IMG/VR virus record: IMGVR_UViG_3300032053_000050 | Span: 1-64,000 of that record | Reading direction: 5' to 3' (one strand) | DNA from: a virus | Length of the DNA stretch: 64,000 nt | Part shown: positions 41,749 to 49,471 of the stretch, one piece after another | Numbering within the stretch: the first letter of the stretch is position 1 | Layout of the letters: every line of letters begins with the position of its first letter | Program-made: the position numbers and the translations under genes | Notes under the pieces: generated by a model | What the model was told of the DNA's origin: nothing | The model's input: only the letters and a program-made list of their open reading frames with translations | Database searches by the model: none

Positions 41749-42930
41749 ATGCAAACCGAGCCTATAATAAAATCTATATTAGATTGCGACCTATATAAAT
41801 TTAGTATGATGAATGCTATACTGAAGCTTTTTCCTACAGCAAAAGTTCGTTATAGATTAATAGTTCGTTCAGAAGTTATATTTCCAGAAGGATTTGGCCA
41901 AGAACTTAGAAAGCAAGTTAACAATATGTTTTATCTTAAGCTTAGTCGTGGAGAAAAGAATTGGTTTGCTGGAAGATGTAAATATATTGATCCTTCTTAT
42001 TTTGATTTTCTTGAAGGATATAGATATAATCCATCAGAAGTTGGAATTATTCAAGATGGTGGAAAACTTGAAATTCTTATAGAAGGTTATTGGTATCGTA
42101 CAGTTCTTTGGGAAGTTCCTCTTATGGCTCTTATATCAGAATTATACTTTGATATGACTAATCAAAAGCCAGTTAATCGTGTTGAAAGAGAACAAAACAA
42201 TTAACGTAAAGCTGGATTGTTTAATATGCATAATGTTAAGTTTTCAGATTTTGGAACACGTAGAAGATTTTCATATGAAAATCAAGCTGAAGTAGTTTCA
42301 GATCTTATTTTTCAATGTAGAAATACATTTAATGGAACGTCAAACGTACATCTTGCATATTTGAATAATGTTTGTCCTATAGGAACTCATGCTCATGAAT
42401 GGTTCATGTTCCATGCAGCAAAATATGGTTTTAAGCAAGCAAACTTTTTATCACTTGAACATTGGTCTAATGTTTATCAGGGTGATCTTGGAATTGCTCT
42501 TACAGATACATTTACAACCGATGCATTTTTCAAATCCTTTGGTAAAAAGTTTTCTAAACTATTTGATGGTGTAAGGCAAGATAGTGCAGATCCATTTGTT
42601 TTTGCTAAAAAAGCTATTAAACATTACGAAAGCATGGGAATAGATCCTGAGTCTAAAACTATTATTTTTTCAGATAATCTTACTCCAGAAATGGCAGTTT
42701 CACTTAATAGTTTTTGCACGCAAGAAATAAAATGTGCTATGGGAATAGGTACAAATCTATCTAATGATGTAGGTGTAAAACCATTGAATATGGTCATTAA
42801 GATGGTCGCCGTTAAACCCGAAGAAGAGGATGAATGGATTTCTACCATTAAACTTTCAGACTCAGCAGAGAAGCACACAGGTGACGAAAAAATGATTGAA
42901 TTTTGTAAATATCAACTTAATATAAAATAA
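41749..42930 (+). pseudogene. pncB: Nicotinate phosphoribosyltransferase with an in-frame stop
   Basis: N-part: SILDCDLYKFSMMNAILKLFP and WEVPLMALISELYF, as in PncB. A TAA at 42202-42204 interrupts; the same frame goes on RKAGLFNMHNVKFSDFGTRR, GTHAHEWFMFHA, ALTDTFTTDAFF, FDGVRQDSADPF and GIGTNLSNDVG to 42930. Joined length is 393 residues, right for PncB, which turns nicotinate into NaMN. Either a recent nonsense mutation, an error, or two coexpressed parts (an ATG at 42217 could restart). Confidence 0.85.
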
Positions 42931-42931
42931 A

Positions 42932-43144
42932 ATGGAAAATGACGATTACGATTATTTTACAAGCACAGTTGATGGTGCAGCAGGATTCGAAAGAATGAGA
43001 GTTGGAAGACCAAGCAAGTATCCTGAAGAATATTATCCTGAAGATGCTTATGAAGAAAGAGATGACAAAGATGATAGTGAGTGTGAGTGTGGTTGTTCCG
43101 ATCCGGGATGTCCTTGCGGTGGAATAAAAAGAGGTGGATTATAA
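42932..43144 (+). CDS. Small Cys-rich protein
   Basis: 70 residues: acidic N-terminal half (MENDDYDYFTSTVDG) and a C-terminal CECGCSDPGCPCGG cluster that could bind zinc or an Fe-S centre. It starts two bases after pncB ends. Confidence 0.5.
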   Translation: MENDDYDYFTSTVDGAAGFERMRVGRPSKYPEEYYPEDAYEERDDKDDSECECGCSDPGCPCGGIKRGGL

Positions 43145-43153
43145 AATATAGGT

Positions 43154-43570
43154 ATGTGTTTCTTTGTTCAACTTAAAAATCGTAAACCGTTAATTGCCCA
43201 AACTGATATTATTTGTTATAAGGGTGGATTTATAACAAATAAAACGGCAAAAGTATTAATATCGGAATTACAACATCATATCTATAGAATAGGACATAAA
43301 CAACCAAAAGTAACACTTAAGAAAAAACTAGCATTTAATGAACAAGGAGTTTTTGACATAACAATAGTAATAAACGAAGGCTATCATTCATATAGTACTT
43401 TAAGTTCTTGGCCAAATCCTTCTGGAAATATAACTTCTGAACGAACTATTAAAGAAGGATTACCCATGTTTTTAAAAGCTACATGTATTATTCCAAAAGG
43501 AACTTTGTATTATTATAACGATAAGTATAAACAATACGTTTCTGAAACAATAATGTTAAAAAAACTATGA
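43154..43570 (+). CDS. Uncharacterised beta-rich protein
   Basis: 138 residues starting MCFFVQLKNRKPLIAQTDII, with INEGYHSYSTLSS and ATCIIPKGTLYYYND. I recall phage proteins with MCLYL...INEGFHSY...CIIPKGxxYY in the same order; function unknown. Coupled to the next gene by ATGA. Confidence 0.6.
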   Translation: MCFFVQLKNRKPLIAQTDIICYKGGFITNKTAKVLISELQHHIYRIGHKQPKVTLKKKLAFNEQGVFDITIVINEGYHSYSTLSSWPNPSGNITSERTIKEGLPMFLKATCIIPKGTLYYYNDKYKQYVSETIMLKKL

Positions 43571-44034
43571 GCTTAGATGATATTACTTTAGTTAAAAAAA
43601 CACTAACAAAAGAAAATCAATTAGATTTTTTCAAATATATAACGCAATTAAACCTCGTATCACAGAAAAAAGAAGCCCTAGTTCTTTCATCTTTCTTTTA
43701 TTATGACGAAAATGAAATAGAAGATATCAAAATAATTATAAATCTGAAGGAACTTAATAGAATTCCTAAAATGGATGAATTTTTTGATATGATAAAAGCG
43801 ATACCAAATAATGATATTTTTTGTGGATGTTTTATTGATAATAAACCTAATGCAAAATATTCTAATAAGTATACTAAATTTTTTGATTTACTTGTATCGT
43901 TAAAAGATTATCCATCAGATAAAAGAATTTTAGGAAAAAAAGATGTTCATGGAATTTTTGAAGCACATGGATTTAAAGTTCTTAACATGGAAGAAATTAA
44001 AGGAGTTACTTATTTTTATGCTAAAAAGCAATGA
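43567..44034 (+). CDS. Uncharacterised protein
   Basis: 155 residues, alpha/beta, ending HGFKVLNMEEIKGVTYFYAK. No family recognised. It ends directly against the convergent GIY-YIG gene. Confidence 0.5.
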   Translation: MSLDDITLVKKTLTKENQLDFFKYITQLNLVSQKKEALVLSSFFYYDENEIEDIKIIINLKELNRIPKMDEFFDMIKAIPNNDIFCGCFIDNKPNAKYSNKYTKFFDLLVSLKDYPSDKRILGKKDVHGIFEAHGFKVLNMEEIKGVTYFYAKKQ

Positions 44035-44562
44035 TTATCTTTTGTATGGACCTCGTTTTTTTCCTAATCGAGATTTAGTCATTTTTAATCTTGTTTCTTC
44101 CGTTTTAGGTTTTTTCATTTTTTGTTTAGTTTCTTCTGAAAGATTATAATGTTCTTTGACAGTATTATCATAATTTAATTTACGAGAAATAGTACGTTTT
44201 TTTATCCATTCAGAAGTTTGTTTTTTTCCTTTTCTTGTTTTACTCATTTTTTCACGACTAAAAATACTATGAGAAGCTTTTTCTTTAATACCTCCTTTAG
44301 GACTTATATTATATCCATTAGGAACTAAAGTATTATATTGTTGAATATATTTTTCTTGCGCATTAAAAGCATCTTCTTTAGTATCAAAAAATTCAAGAAT
44401 TTCTCTTTTAAATTTGTTTATTCCATATTCATTCAAAGCATATTTAATGTATATACCACTTCCTACGTAAATATCTTCTAAATTATTAGTAGAATGATCA
44501 CCTATATATTGTTTCCCATTGATAATATTTGTAGTTAAATAAACAAAATGAAATTTTTGCAT
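44035..44562 (-). CDS. GIY-YIG homing endonuclease
   Basis: 175 residues. HFVYLTTNIINGKQYIGDHS is the GIY-YIG pair, VGSGIYIKYALNEYGIN the next motif, and EKYIQQYNTLVPNGYNIS with NUMOD3-type tails (SEETKQKMKKPKTEE). Convergent with the upstream operon. Confidence 0.88.
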   Translation of the reverse strand: MQKFHFVYLTTNIINGKQYIGDHSTNNLEDIYVGSGIYIKYALNEYGINKFKREILEFFDTKEDAFNAQEKYIQQYNTLVPNGYNISPKGGIKEKASHSIFSREKMSKTRKGKKQTSEWIKKRTISRKLNYDNTVKEHYNLSEETKQKMKKPKTEETRLKMTKSRLGKKRGPYKR

Positions 44563-44640
44563 AAAACATTGTTTTATTATTTATTTATACACCAAGTTAA
44601 AACTTTCGATGTTTTATAAAATATAAATATAGAAAATAAA

Positions 44641-44652
44641 GTTCTTTGAATT
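44641..44652 (+). promoter_or_regulatory. boxA-like sequence before element B
   Basis: GTTCTTTGAATT, seven bases before the closing helix of element B; same relation as other RNA loci here. Confidence 0.45.
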
Positions 44653-44658
44653 TATAAT

Positions 44659-44923
44659 TAACTGTAGTAAATTTTGTGATACTTCGTATCCTTGCCGAAA
44701 GGCGAAAACCCGTCGATGGATGTCGATATTTATACTATGTATTTATACTATGTAAACTAAGCAACGCCAAGGGTTTGAGGTCTTCGGACTAATAAAACTG
44801 AGTGTAAGAAGGCTCGTAGGACGAAAAAATAACTCCTATACTTACAAGGAAGGCTGGCAGAAATCCTTAAAATCTCCGGAGAGTTAACTCCTAAAAAACG
44901 CACAAAATAATAATTCTCAGTTA
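44659..44923 (+). ncRNA. Y-RNA-like element B (long)
   Basis: Ends TAACTG (44659-44664)/CAGTTA (44918-44923). Conserved TAGTAAATTTTGTGATACTTCG on the 5' side and AATTCT on the 3' side. The 240-base interior has GCC-gaaa-GGC, AAACCC/GGGTTT (44708 area with 44772 area) and several more hairpins, so it is a much larger structured RNA than the other copies. Confidence 0.5.
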
Positions 44924-44974
44924 TATTTTAGTATTCTTCTTGCATACCGTAAGAACTGCTTAAGAATCATTTTA

Positions 44975-45014
44975 AACCGTAGTTAGGCACATTTAGTAGC
45001 CTTAACTACGGTTT
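44975..45014 (+). terminator. Rho-independent terminator
   Basis: AACCGTAGTTAGGC / GCCTTAACTACGGTT stem followed by a T-run, ending the element-B transcript. Confidence 0.85.
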
Positions 45015-45040
45015 TATTTTGAATATATATAATAAACTTA

Positions 45041-45156
45041 TGAAATATTATGTTTATTTAACAACCAATCTTCTTAATGGAAAACAATATGTTGGAGAAC
45101 GTTCTTGTAATTGCGAAATAGAAAATGATAAATATTTAGGAAGTGGTAGGATGTAA
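45041..45156 (+). pseudogene. GIY-YIG endonuclease fragment
   Basis: 38 codons: MKYYVYLTTNLLNGKQYVGE then KYLGSGRM and stop. The N-terminal GIY-YIG part is intact; everything after the first 38 residues is replaced by a non-coding RNA. Confidence 0.75.
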
Positions 45157-45256
45157 TCCCGAAGGTACGGTGTCTTAGGCGTCTTACAATCACGTACAAG
45201 ACCAATAGTAATGAGGCGAGGACAATAAGAGACAACTTATAAAAACTCACTTCCTA
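45137..45256 (+). ncRNA. Structured RNA closed by a 9-bp helix
   Basis: TAGGAAGTG (45137-45145, inside the GIY-YIG fragment) pairs exactly with CACTTCCTA (45248-45256). About 100 bases in between carry no frame. A terminator follows at 45275. Confidence 0.45.
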
Positions 45257-45274
45257 TTTTCTCGGCAAACAACA

Positions 45275-45309
45275 AAGGGTTAAGTCGCAAAGCGTCTTGA
45301 CCCTTTTTT
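45275..45309 (+). terminator. Rho-independent terminator
   Basis: AAGGGTTAAG / CTTGACCCTT stem with loop TCGCAAAGCGT and a T-run. Confidence 0.85.
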
Positions 45310-45332
45310 ATTTAATATATACTAAAAAGTAT

Positions 45333-45530
45333 ATGACAAACAAATTCATAAAAGGATATGACAAACCATTTTTTGATGGTTTTGTTCCCTTAAAACCTTT
45401 AACTTATACTATCGTTATAGTTTATATGGATGGGTATTCTACAGAAATACCGGGTATAGAATACCCGTGGGCTTATATGAATAAATTGAAACACAATGTT
45501 AATATTAAAATATCATATATAAAAACTTAA
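45333..45530 (+). CDS. Small uncharacterised protein
   Basis: 65 residues from ATG 45333; the track frame opens within the terminator but those codons are not plausible. FIKGYDKPFFDGFVPLKPLT then a beta-rich C-terminus. No family recognised. Confidence 0.5.
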   Translation: MTNKFIKGYDKPFFDGFVPLKPLTYTIVIVYMDGYSTEIPGIEYPWAYMNKLKHNVNIKISYIKT

Positions 45531-45574
45531 CAAAATTTTAATACTTAAATATTTTTAGTTTCTTTATTTTATAT

Positions 45575-45582
45575 TATATTTG
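45575..45582 (+). promoter_or_regulatory. -7 box for the 45600 gene
   Basis: TATATTTG at 45575-45582, 17 bases ahead of the start codon. Confidence 0.5.
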
Positions 45583-45598
45583 TATAAATGAATGTAGT

Positions 45599-45994
45599 AT
45601 GGAATTTTTGCAAAATTCAGTTAGAAATGACTTAATGATAGATGCTATTGAGGGTGGTAGTAATTATTGGTATTTACTTGGAGAAGATGCTACTAATACT
45701 ATAAGTAAATATCAAGGGCTTAAACTTCCTTTACATGGAGAATATTTTTATTCTACTTTTGCAGAAGCTATTATGCCGGCTATTGAAAAAGAAGAAAAAA
45801 TACCTATTCATGATATAGAATCTCCACATGAATTACTTGGAATACTTTCATTAGAAAGTATTAAGAGAGGTGAAGAAATAATGTTTGAACAATACCCTAA
45901 GCATTTTGCAAATATCTTGAATGAAAATTCAGATGCAGAAACTGCTGATGTTTGGCTACAACTTTGTGTAATGGGTGAAATAGTATTCGGATAA
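45599..45994 (+). CDS. Conserved small phage protein
   Basis: 131 residues. AIEGGSNYWYLLG at the N-terminus and DAETADVWLQLCVMGEIVFG at the end are familiar from a widespread phage family of unknown function, so start and end look right. Confidence 0.7.
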   Translation: MEFLQNSVRNDLMIDAIEGGSNYWYLLGEDATNTISKYQGLKLPLHGEYFYSTFAEAIMPAIEKEEKIPIHDIESPHELLGILSLESIKRGEEIMFEQYPKHFANILNENSDAETADVWLQLCVMGEIVFG

Positions 45995-46155
45995 TGCAAG
46001 ATTATATAACACACTATGAAATTCGTGGAGATTTGCGTGTATTAATAATTCGTGAATTTATAACATCAAATTTTTCTGTTTATAAAACACTTTATTTTAT
46101 TAATACAGAAATGGAAAACAGAAAAATAAATTTTCGACGTTATTTAGTTAGATAA
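45994..46155 (+). CDS. Small uncharacterised protein
   Basis: 53 residues (MQDYITHYEIRGDLRVLIIR...), start shares a base with the previous stop. No family recognised. Confidence 0.45.
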   Translation: MQDYITHYEIRGDLRVLIIREFITSNFSVYKTLYFINTEMENRKINFRRYLVR

Positions 46156-46183
46156 ATGAAATTTAATAAGTTATCATATGGTG

Positions 46184-46249
46184 AAATAAAAAGTAATTTT
46201 ACAAATATAAATATGAAAAAATATTTTTAATTTTTTTATTTACTGTATT
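46184..46249 (+). repeat. ~64-bp direct repeat, copy 1
   Basis: This stretch nearly equals 46880-46945: AAATAAAAAGTAATTTTACA then the start of a signal-peptide coding sequence (ATGAAAAAATATTTTT). Copy 1 has one A fewer, so it is out of frame. Confidence 0.8.
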
Positions 46250-46252
46250 CAG

Positions 46253-46468
46253 ATGAAAAGAGATGCAATAGTAAAAGCTATTAAAGTGAGAGAATATCAC
46301 GAAACATATAGCTTATCAAGATTAGCTGCTTGGCAAGCCTCAGAAATAACAATAATGTATGCTCTTAAAGAAGGCTTATATCCAGGATATCAATCTGTAA
46401 ATAAACGAGTATTGAATTATATTCAATCAGAAATTGAATATGCAATATCTGGAATAGATGCAATTTAA
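46253..46468 (+). CDS. Small uncharacterised protein
   Basis: 71 residues (MKRDAIVKAIKVREYHETYS...), helical. The start follows the duplicated sequence; ends inside the next gene. Confidence 0.5.
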   Translation: MKRDAIVKAIKVREYHETYSLSRLAAWQASEITIMYALKEGLYPGYQSVNKRVLNYIQSEIEYAISGIDAI

Positions 46469-46802
46469 CGAAAAATTATCATATAGCACTTTCTTTGGAG
46501 TTATAGAATACTTTTATTTCGAAAAAGAAGAAAATTATACTAATGGACTTTTTATTTTTATGGGAAGTTACGTATATAAACAATATAGAGGAAACGGTCA
46601 TTTTAAAAAAATGCTTAAACATTTATTAAACGATTTTCCTAATGGAACTACTATTCAGGTTCCTGTTGAAAATAAAAACTTGGTTTCAATGTTTAGAAGA
46701 TTAGGATTAAAAAAAGTAGAAAGAATTGAATATTGGGAAACATTATCTAATGCAATTACTATGGAAGGTATTTTAGATAAAATAAAATTAAATATATTAT
46801 AA
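46458..46802 (+). CDS. GNAT-like acetyltransferase
   Basis: 114 residues. YRGNGHFKKMLKHLLND is the R/QxxGxG/A acetyl-CoA loop and helix of GNAT enzymes, followed by VPVENKNLVSMFRRLGLKKV. Short, but it covers the core. Target unknown. Confidence 0.7.
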   Translation: MQFNEKLSYSTFFGVIEYFYFEKEENYTNGLFIFMGSYVYKQYRGNGHFKKMLKHLLNDFPNGTTIQVPVENKNLVSMFRRLGLKKVERIEYWETLSNAITMEGILDKIKLNIL

Positions 46803-46810
46803 AAAAATAA

Positions 46811-46891
46811 ATGAATGAAAAAGATTGGATTGGATTTTATTTATTTTTTTATAATAATTTTGCATTAAAATTAATAGAAAATAAAAAGTAA
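46811..46891 (+). CDS. Very short ORF
   Basis: 26 residues (MNEKDWIGFYLFFYNNFALK...). Its last codons lie within the second copy of the repeat. Confidence 0.25.
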   Translation: MNEKDWIGFYLFFYNNFALKLIENKK

Positions 46892-46945
46892 TTTTACAAA
46901 TATAAATATGAAAAAAATATTTTTAATTTTTTTATTTACTGTATT
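46880..46945 (+). repeat. ~64-bp direct repeat, copy 2
   Basis: The intact parental copy, containing the gene's promoter-side sequence and start codon (see 46184-46249). Confidence 0.8.
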
Positions 46946-47531
46946 TGGAATAACTTATGCTCAAAATATTCAATTTTTAGGAGGAGTGAATTCTAATAAT
47001 GATTTTGTAAATTTTGCTACTGTCGAGTTTTATAAAACTCAAGAATGTGGTAGTATTTATTATGTTACTGATCTTAAAATAAGTAAAGATGGTTTTTCAG
47101 AAGCTTATACAGAGATATCAAAATATTGGAATATTAATAAATTAGGTTCTTTAACAGTTCAATACAATGTAGGTATTAATAAATATTTTCAGATAAAACC
47201 AGTATATTTAGCAGGAATTTCAAAATCATTTTCTTATGATAAGTTTAATATACAATTTGATGCAATGTATCATTATCAAGTAGAATGTACTTCTGAAGAA
47301 AAAACTCATGGATATCAAATTACTACAATATTTTCTCAAGATTTTAAAAAGATGCAATATTCTGGATATTTAGATTTTTGGAATTCAAAGTATTTTACAT
47401 TTGAACCTCAAGGATGGTGGAAGTTTTCAAAAAGAGTTTGGGCAGGATTGGAATGGAGAGCATCTAATTATGATTTATATGGTGATTATGAGAATTATTT
47501 TATGTTTGGATTTAAATACAATTTAGAATGA
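46908..47531 (+). CDS. Secreted outer-membrane-like protein
   Basis: 207 residues; signal peptide FLIFLFTVFGITYAQ. Mature part shows many beta strands ending in a C-terminal aromatic strand (YFMFGFKYNLE), as in small outer-membrane barrels. Its 5' end carries copy 2 of the direct repeat. Confidence 0.65.
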   Translation: MKKIFLIFLFTVFGITYAQNIQFLGGVNSNNDFVNFATVEFYKTQECGSIYYVTDLKISKDGFSEAYTEISKYWNINKLGSLTVQYNVGINKYFQIKPVYLAGISKSFSYDKFNIQFDAMYHYQVECTSEEKTHGYQITTIFSQDFKKMQYSGYLDFWNSKYFTFEPQGWWKFSKRVWAGLEWRASNYDLYGDYENYFMFGFKYNLE

Positions 47532-47686
47532 TAAAAAGATTATTAAGAGTAATAGTTGGAATACTATTAGTAATAACTTTACCTGTGAATATTATAATTT
47601 TCCTTCTATACTGGGTTATAACAGGCAAACCTTTATTTATAGCAGTTCTTAATTGGACAATATTAGGAGAATTTAATTACGACTAA
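47528..47686 (+). CDS. Small two-helix membrane protein
   Basis: 52 residues with one long hydrophobic region (VIVGILLVITLPVNIIIFLL), coupled by ATGA to the previous gene and sharing a base with the next start. Confidence 0.55.
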   Translation: MIKRLLRVIVGILLVITLPVNIIIFLLYWVITGKPLFIAVLNWTILGEFNYD

Positions 47687-48120
47687 TGTTAGAAAAAAGA
47701 AAGGGTATTCCCGCCAAAAAGGGATATTATGTAACTAAAAACGGAATACGTTATCGTTACGACTCTATGACTGAATTAGCAATGATGATGTATCTGGATA
47801 ATGGTGGACTTGGTTGGGTAAAAAATACAAAGTTACGAATTCCTTACATATTTGAGGGAAAACAAAGAAAATATATTTCAGATTTTATACTTGACCCTTT
47901 TGGAAGATTAATACCTGGAGCTATATTGGAAATAAAAGGCAGTAATGACAAACCTGAACTTCCATTTAAAATTGAAGCAGCAGAACAATATTGTAAGAAC
48001 AATGGATTATCTTATTTATTAATGCCATATGATGAAGTTAGAAAATTAGTAAATTGGAAAGATGTACAAGAATATCACAATAAACATAATAATATAAAAA
48101 ATGAAAACATTAAAAATTAA
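47686..48120 (+). CDS. PDDEXK-like nuclease
   Basis: 144 residues. MTELAMMMYLD (Glu), RKYISDFILDPFG (Asp) and GAILEIKGS (ExK) give the E...D...ExK set of PDDEXK nucleases, as in TnsA or phage homing nucleases. C-terminus is basic and Asn-rich. May be a mobile nuclease or a recombination enzyme. Confidence 0.65.
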   Translation: MLEKRKGIPAKKGYYVTKNGIRYRYDSMTELAMMMYLDNGGLGWVKNTKLRIPYIFEGKQRKYISDFILDPFGRLIPGAILEIKGSNDKPELPFKIEAAEQYCKNNGLSYLLMPYDEVRKLVNWKDVQEYHNKHNNIKNENIKN

Positions 48121-48403
48121 ATTTCACTCATTTATTGATTTAATCACAAACTCATCAACAGAAATGTTTGCTGATTATTCAAAATCCGTAGAACCTTTGA
48201 AAGAAATGATTAATGAAATGTTCAAAGTTTGTGGAATAGAAGAAACTTGTGATGAAGTTTTTGTTATCGAACTTGATAATGAAGGTGATGAAGAAATGCC
48301 AGCTACATTAAATATTCATGCAAAATATGAAAAATATGATTATTTAGTTAAATTAATTGAAAAATTTATCAATTCAGTTGAAGTAATAGAATTTATGAAT
48401 TAA
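48101..48403 (+). CDS. Conserved small phage protein
   Basis: 100 residues. KFHSFIDLITNSSTEMFADY near the N-terminus is a conserved string in a family of large-phage proteins of unknown function. Overlaps the nuclease gene by 20 bases in another frame. Confidence 0.6.
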   Translation: MKTLKIKFHSFIDLITNSSTEMFADYSKSVEPLKEMINEMFKVCGIEETCDEVFVIELDNEGDEEMPATLNIHAKYEKYDYLVKLIEKFINSVEVIEFMN

Positions 48404-48481
48404 CAAAATTTTAACAAAAATCCTTTTTTCTTTTAATATTTTGTATTATATTTATATTCATAAAAAATGTTATCATGAAAA

Positions 48482-48490
48482 GTTCTTTGG
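48482..48490 (+). promoter_or_regulatory. boxA-like sequence before the 48489 RNA
   Basis: GTTCTTTGG, following a TTATATTTATA promoter-like box at about 48450. Confidence 0.4.
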
Positions 48491-48635
48491 ATTAGTATTG
48501 AGATGATGTTTCTTTATGATAAGAAACTGACAGTTCGGCGGATGTGCAGAGAATGAAGAAAAATTGAAATCCGGAAATTCGTACTTTGATACGATTGACA
48601 ATAATGGTCAAATCAAGATAATGCAATACTAATCC
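48489..48635 (+). ncRNA. Structured RNA closed by a 12-bp helix
   Basis: GGATTAGTATTG (48489-48500) pairs perfectly with CAATACTAATCC (48624-48635). Inside are GTTTCTT/AAGAAAC, TCGTA/TACGA and TTGAC/GTCAA hairpins. No coding frame; the stem is followed by a T-rich tract (CTTTTTTATA). Confidence 0.65.
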
Positions 48636-48740
48636 AAAAACTTTTTTATAAAAGATTTTAACAATAACTAATAAAAACGAAAACTTTTTACTTGATATAT
48701 AATAAAAGATATAAATAAACTTAATATTTTAAAATACAAA

Positions 48741-48830
48741 AAATGATACGCATAGCGAAACATATGGTGAACAATTGGAATGCTGATAATGACATTAGAG
48801 GAAACCTTACGCTCGCGGATAATAGATATT
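48741..48830 (+). CDS. Possible 29-residue ORF
   Basis: ATG-started frame MIRIAKHMVNNWNADNDIRG...NRY ending TAG at 48828-48830. It sits in the 48404-48932 gap after a TTGATATATAAT box and before a terminator. Only position supports it; the stretch may equally be an RNA. Confidence 0.25.
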
Positions 48831-48852
48831 AGTAAATAAATAAAATCTATAT

Positions 48853-48887
48853 AAAAAGCGGGCACCTTCAAAAAGTTCTCGCTTTTT
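48853..48887 (+). terminator. Rho-independent terminator
   Basis: AAAAAGCG(GG) / (CT)CGCTTTTT stem and T-run, ending the transcript that starts near 48690. Confidence 0.8.
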
Positions 48888-48890
48888 AAT

Positions 48891-48926
48891 GTTCTTTAAG
48901 TAGAACGATGATCTTTGACATGTTGG
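48891..48926 (+). promoter_or_regulatory. boxA-like sequences before the second tRNA array
   Basis: GTTCTTTAAG at 48891 and ATCTTTGACATGTTGG at 48911-48926; the second is close to the Bacteroidota rRNA-leader string TCTTTGACATNTTG. tRNA-Lys starts seven bases later. Confidence 0.55.
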
Positions 48927-48932
48927 TATTTT

Positions 48933-49005
48933 GCCTTCTTAACTCAATTGGTAGAGTAACGGACCTTTAATCCGTGAGTTCAGGATTCGAGTTCCTGAGG
49001 AGGCA
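48933..49005 (+). tRNA. tRNA-Lys (TTT) with C33
   Basis: Acceptor GCCTTCT/AGGAGGC, anticodon arm ACGGA-CCTTTAA-TCCGT. The stem is perfect and fixes TTT as anticodon, leaving C at position 33. T arm CAGGA-TTCGAGT-TCCTG. Confidence 0.8.
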
Positions 49006-49016
49006 CTAATTAGCTT

Positions 49017-49083
49017 AATAGTTAAACATTGGTGTGTATACCATTGATATCGTGGCAGAAGGTTCGATTCCTGACAACTATTA
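49017..49083 (+). tRNA. Degenerate tRNA-like gene
   Basis: Acceptor-like AATAGTT/AACTATT pairs exactly and a T-loop-like GGTTCGATTCC is present, but the D arm is missing and the anticodon arm is only GGT-GTGTAT-ACC. Anticodon cannot be assigned. Confidence 0.3.
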
Positions 49084-49088
49084 TTTGC

Positions 49089-49161
49089 GCGCCTATGGTG
49101 TTTAACGGTAGCATATAACCCTTCCAAGGTCGAGGTCTCGATTCGAATTCGGGTAGGCGCT
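49089..49161 (+). tRNA. tRNA-Gly (TCC)
   Basis: Acceptor GCGCCTA/TAGGCGC, anticodon loop CTTCCAA with stem AACC/GGTC (one mismatch), T loop TTCGAAT. Confidence 0.8.
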
Positions 49162-49168
49162 CTAAATT

Positions 49169-49252
49169 ATCGTTGTGGCAGAGTGGCTTATCGCACCTCT
49201 TTCATAAGGAGGACTCTATATGAGCACGCTGGTTCGAATCCAGCCAACGATA
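49169..49252 (+). tRNA. Class II tRNA with CAT anticodon
   Basis: Acceptor ATCGTTG/CAACGAT, A73, anticodon arm CCTCT-TTCATAA-GGAGG, and a long variable arm (CTC-TATAT-GAG). CAT belongs to Met or Ile2, which are class I; the Leu/Ser-like body is unusual. Confidence 0.75.
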
Positions 49253-49253
49253 C

Positions 49254-49391
49254 TAAACTGTAGTAAACTAGCGAGTTACTTCGTACTCAAACGATCAGAG
49301 AAAGTTCAATTCTTTCATCCAGCTCCAAATATTTGCTGGATTAGTGTAACGGTAGCACAATAAAAATACTCAAGGTAAATTTCTCAGTTTA
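49254..49391 (+). ncRNA. Y-RNA-like element C with a permuted tRNA top half
   Basis: Closing helix TAAACTG/CAGTTTA (7 bp). Inside, in order: TAGTAAACTAGCGAGTTACTTCG, T arm GAAAG-TTCAATT-CTTTC (49300-49316), acceptor strand ATCCAGC-T-CCA, spacer AATATTT, acceptor strand GCTGGAT (49335-49341), TA, D arm GTGT-AACGGTA-GCAC, then AAATTTCT. The tRNA is thus opened at the anticodon and closed at the acceptor end, as in YrlA-type bacterial Y RNAs. Confidence 0.65.
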
Positions 49392-49395
49392 AAAT

Positions 49396-49471
49396 GGGGA
49401 ATGGGATTGCTAGGGTGATCATCTCACTTGCAATGAGAAATAACAGACGGTTTCGAATACCGTATTCTCCA
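49396..49471 (+). tRNA. tRNA-Ala (TGC)
   Basis: Acceptor GGGGAAT/ATTCTCC, anticodon arm TCTCA-CTTGCAA-TGAGA, T arm ACGGT-TTCGAAT-ACCGT. Confidence 0.85.

Noticed and set aside
44659-44923. Element B as a group I intron, RNase P or tmRNA
   Set aside because: No P7/P3-like core strings, no RNase P signature and no tag frame with matching acceptor ends; it shares instead the end motif of the Y-like family.
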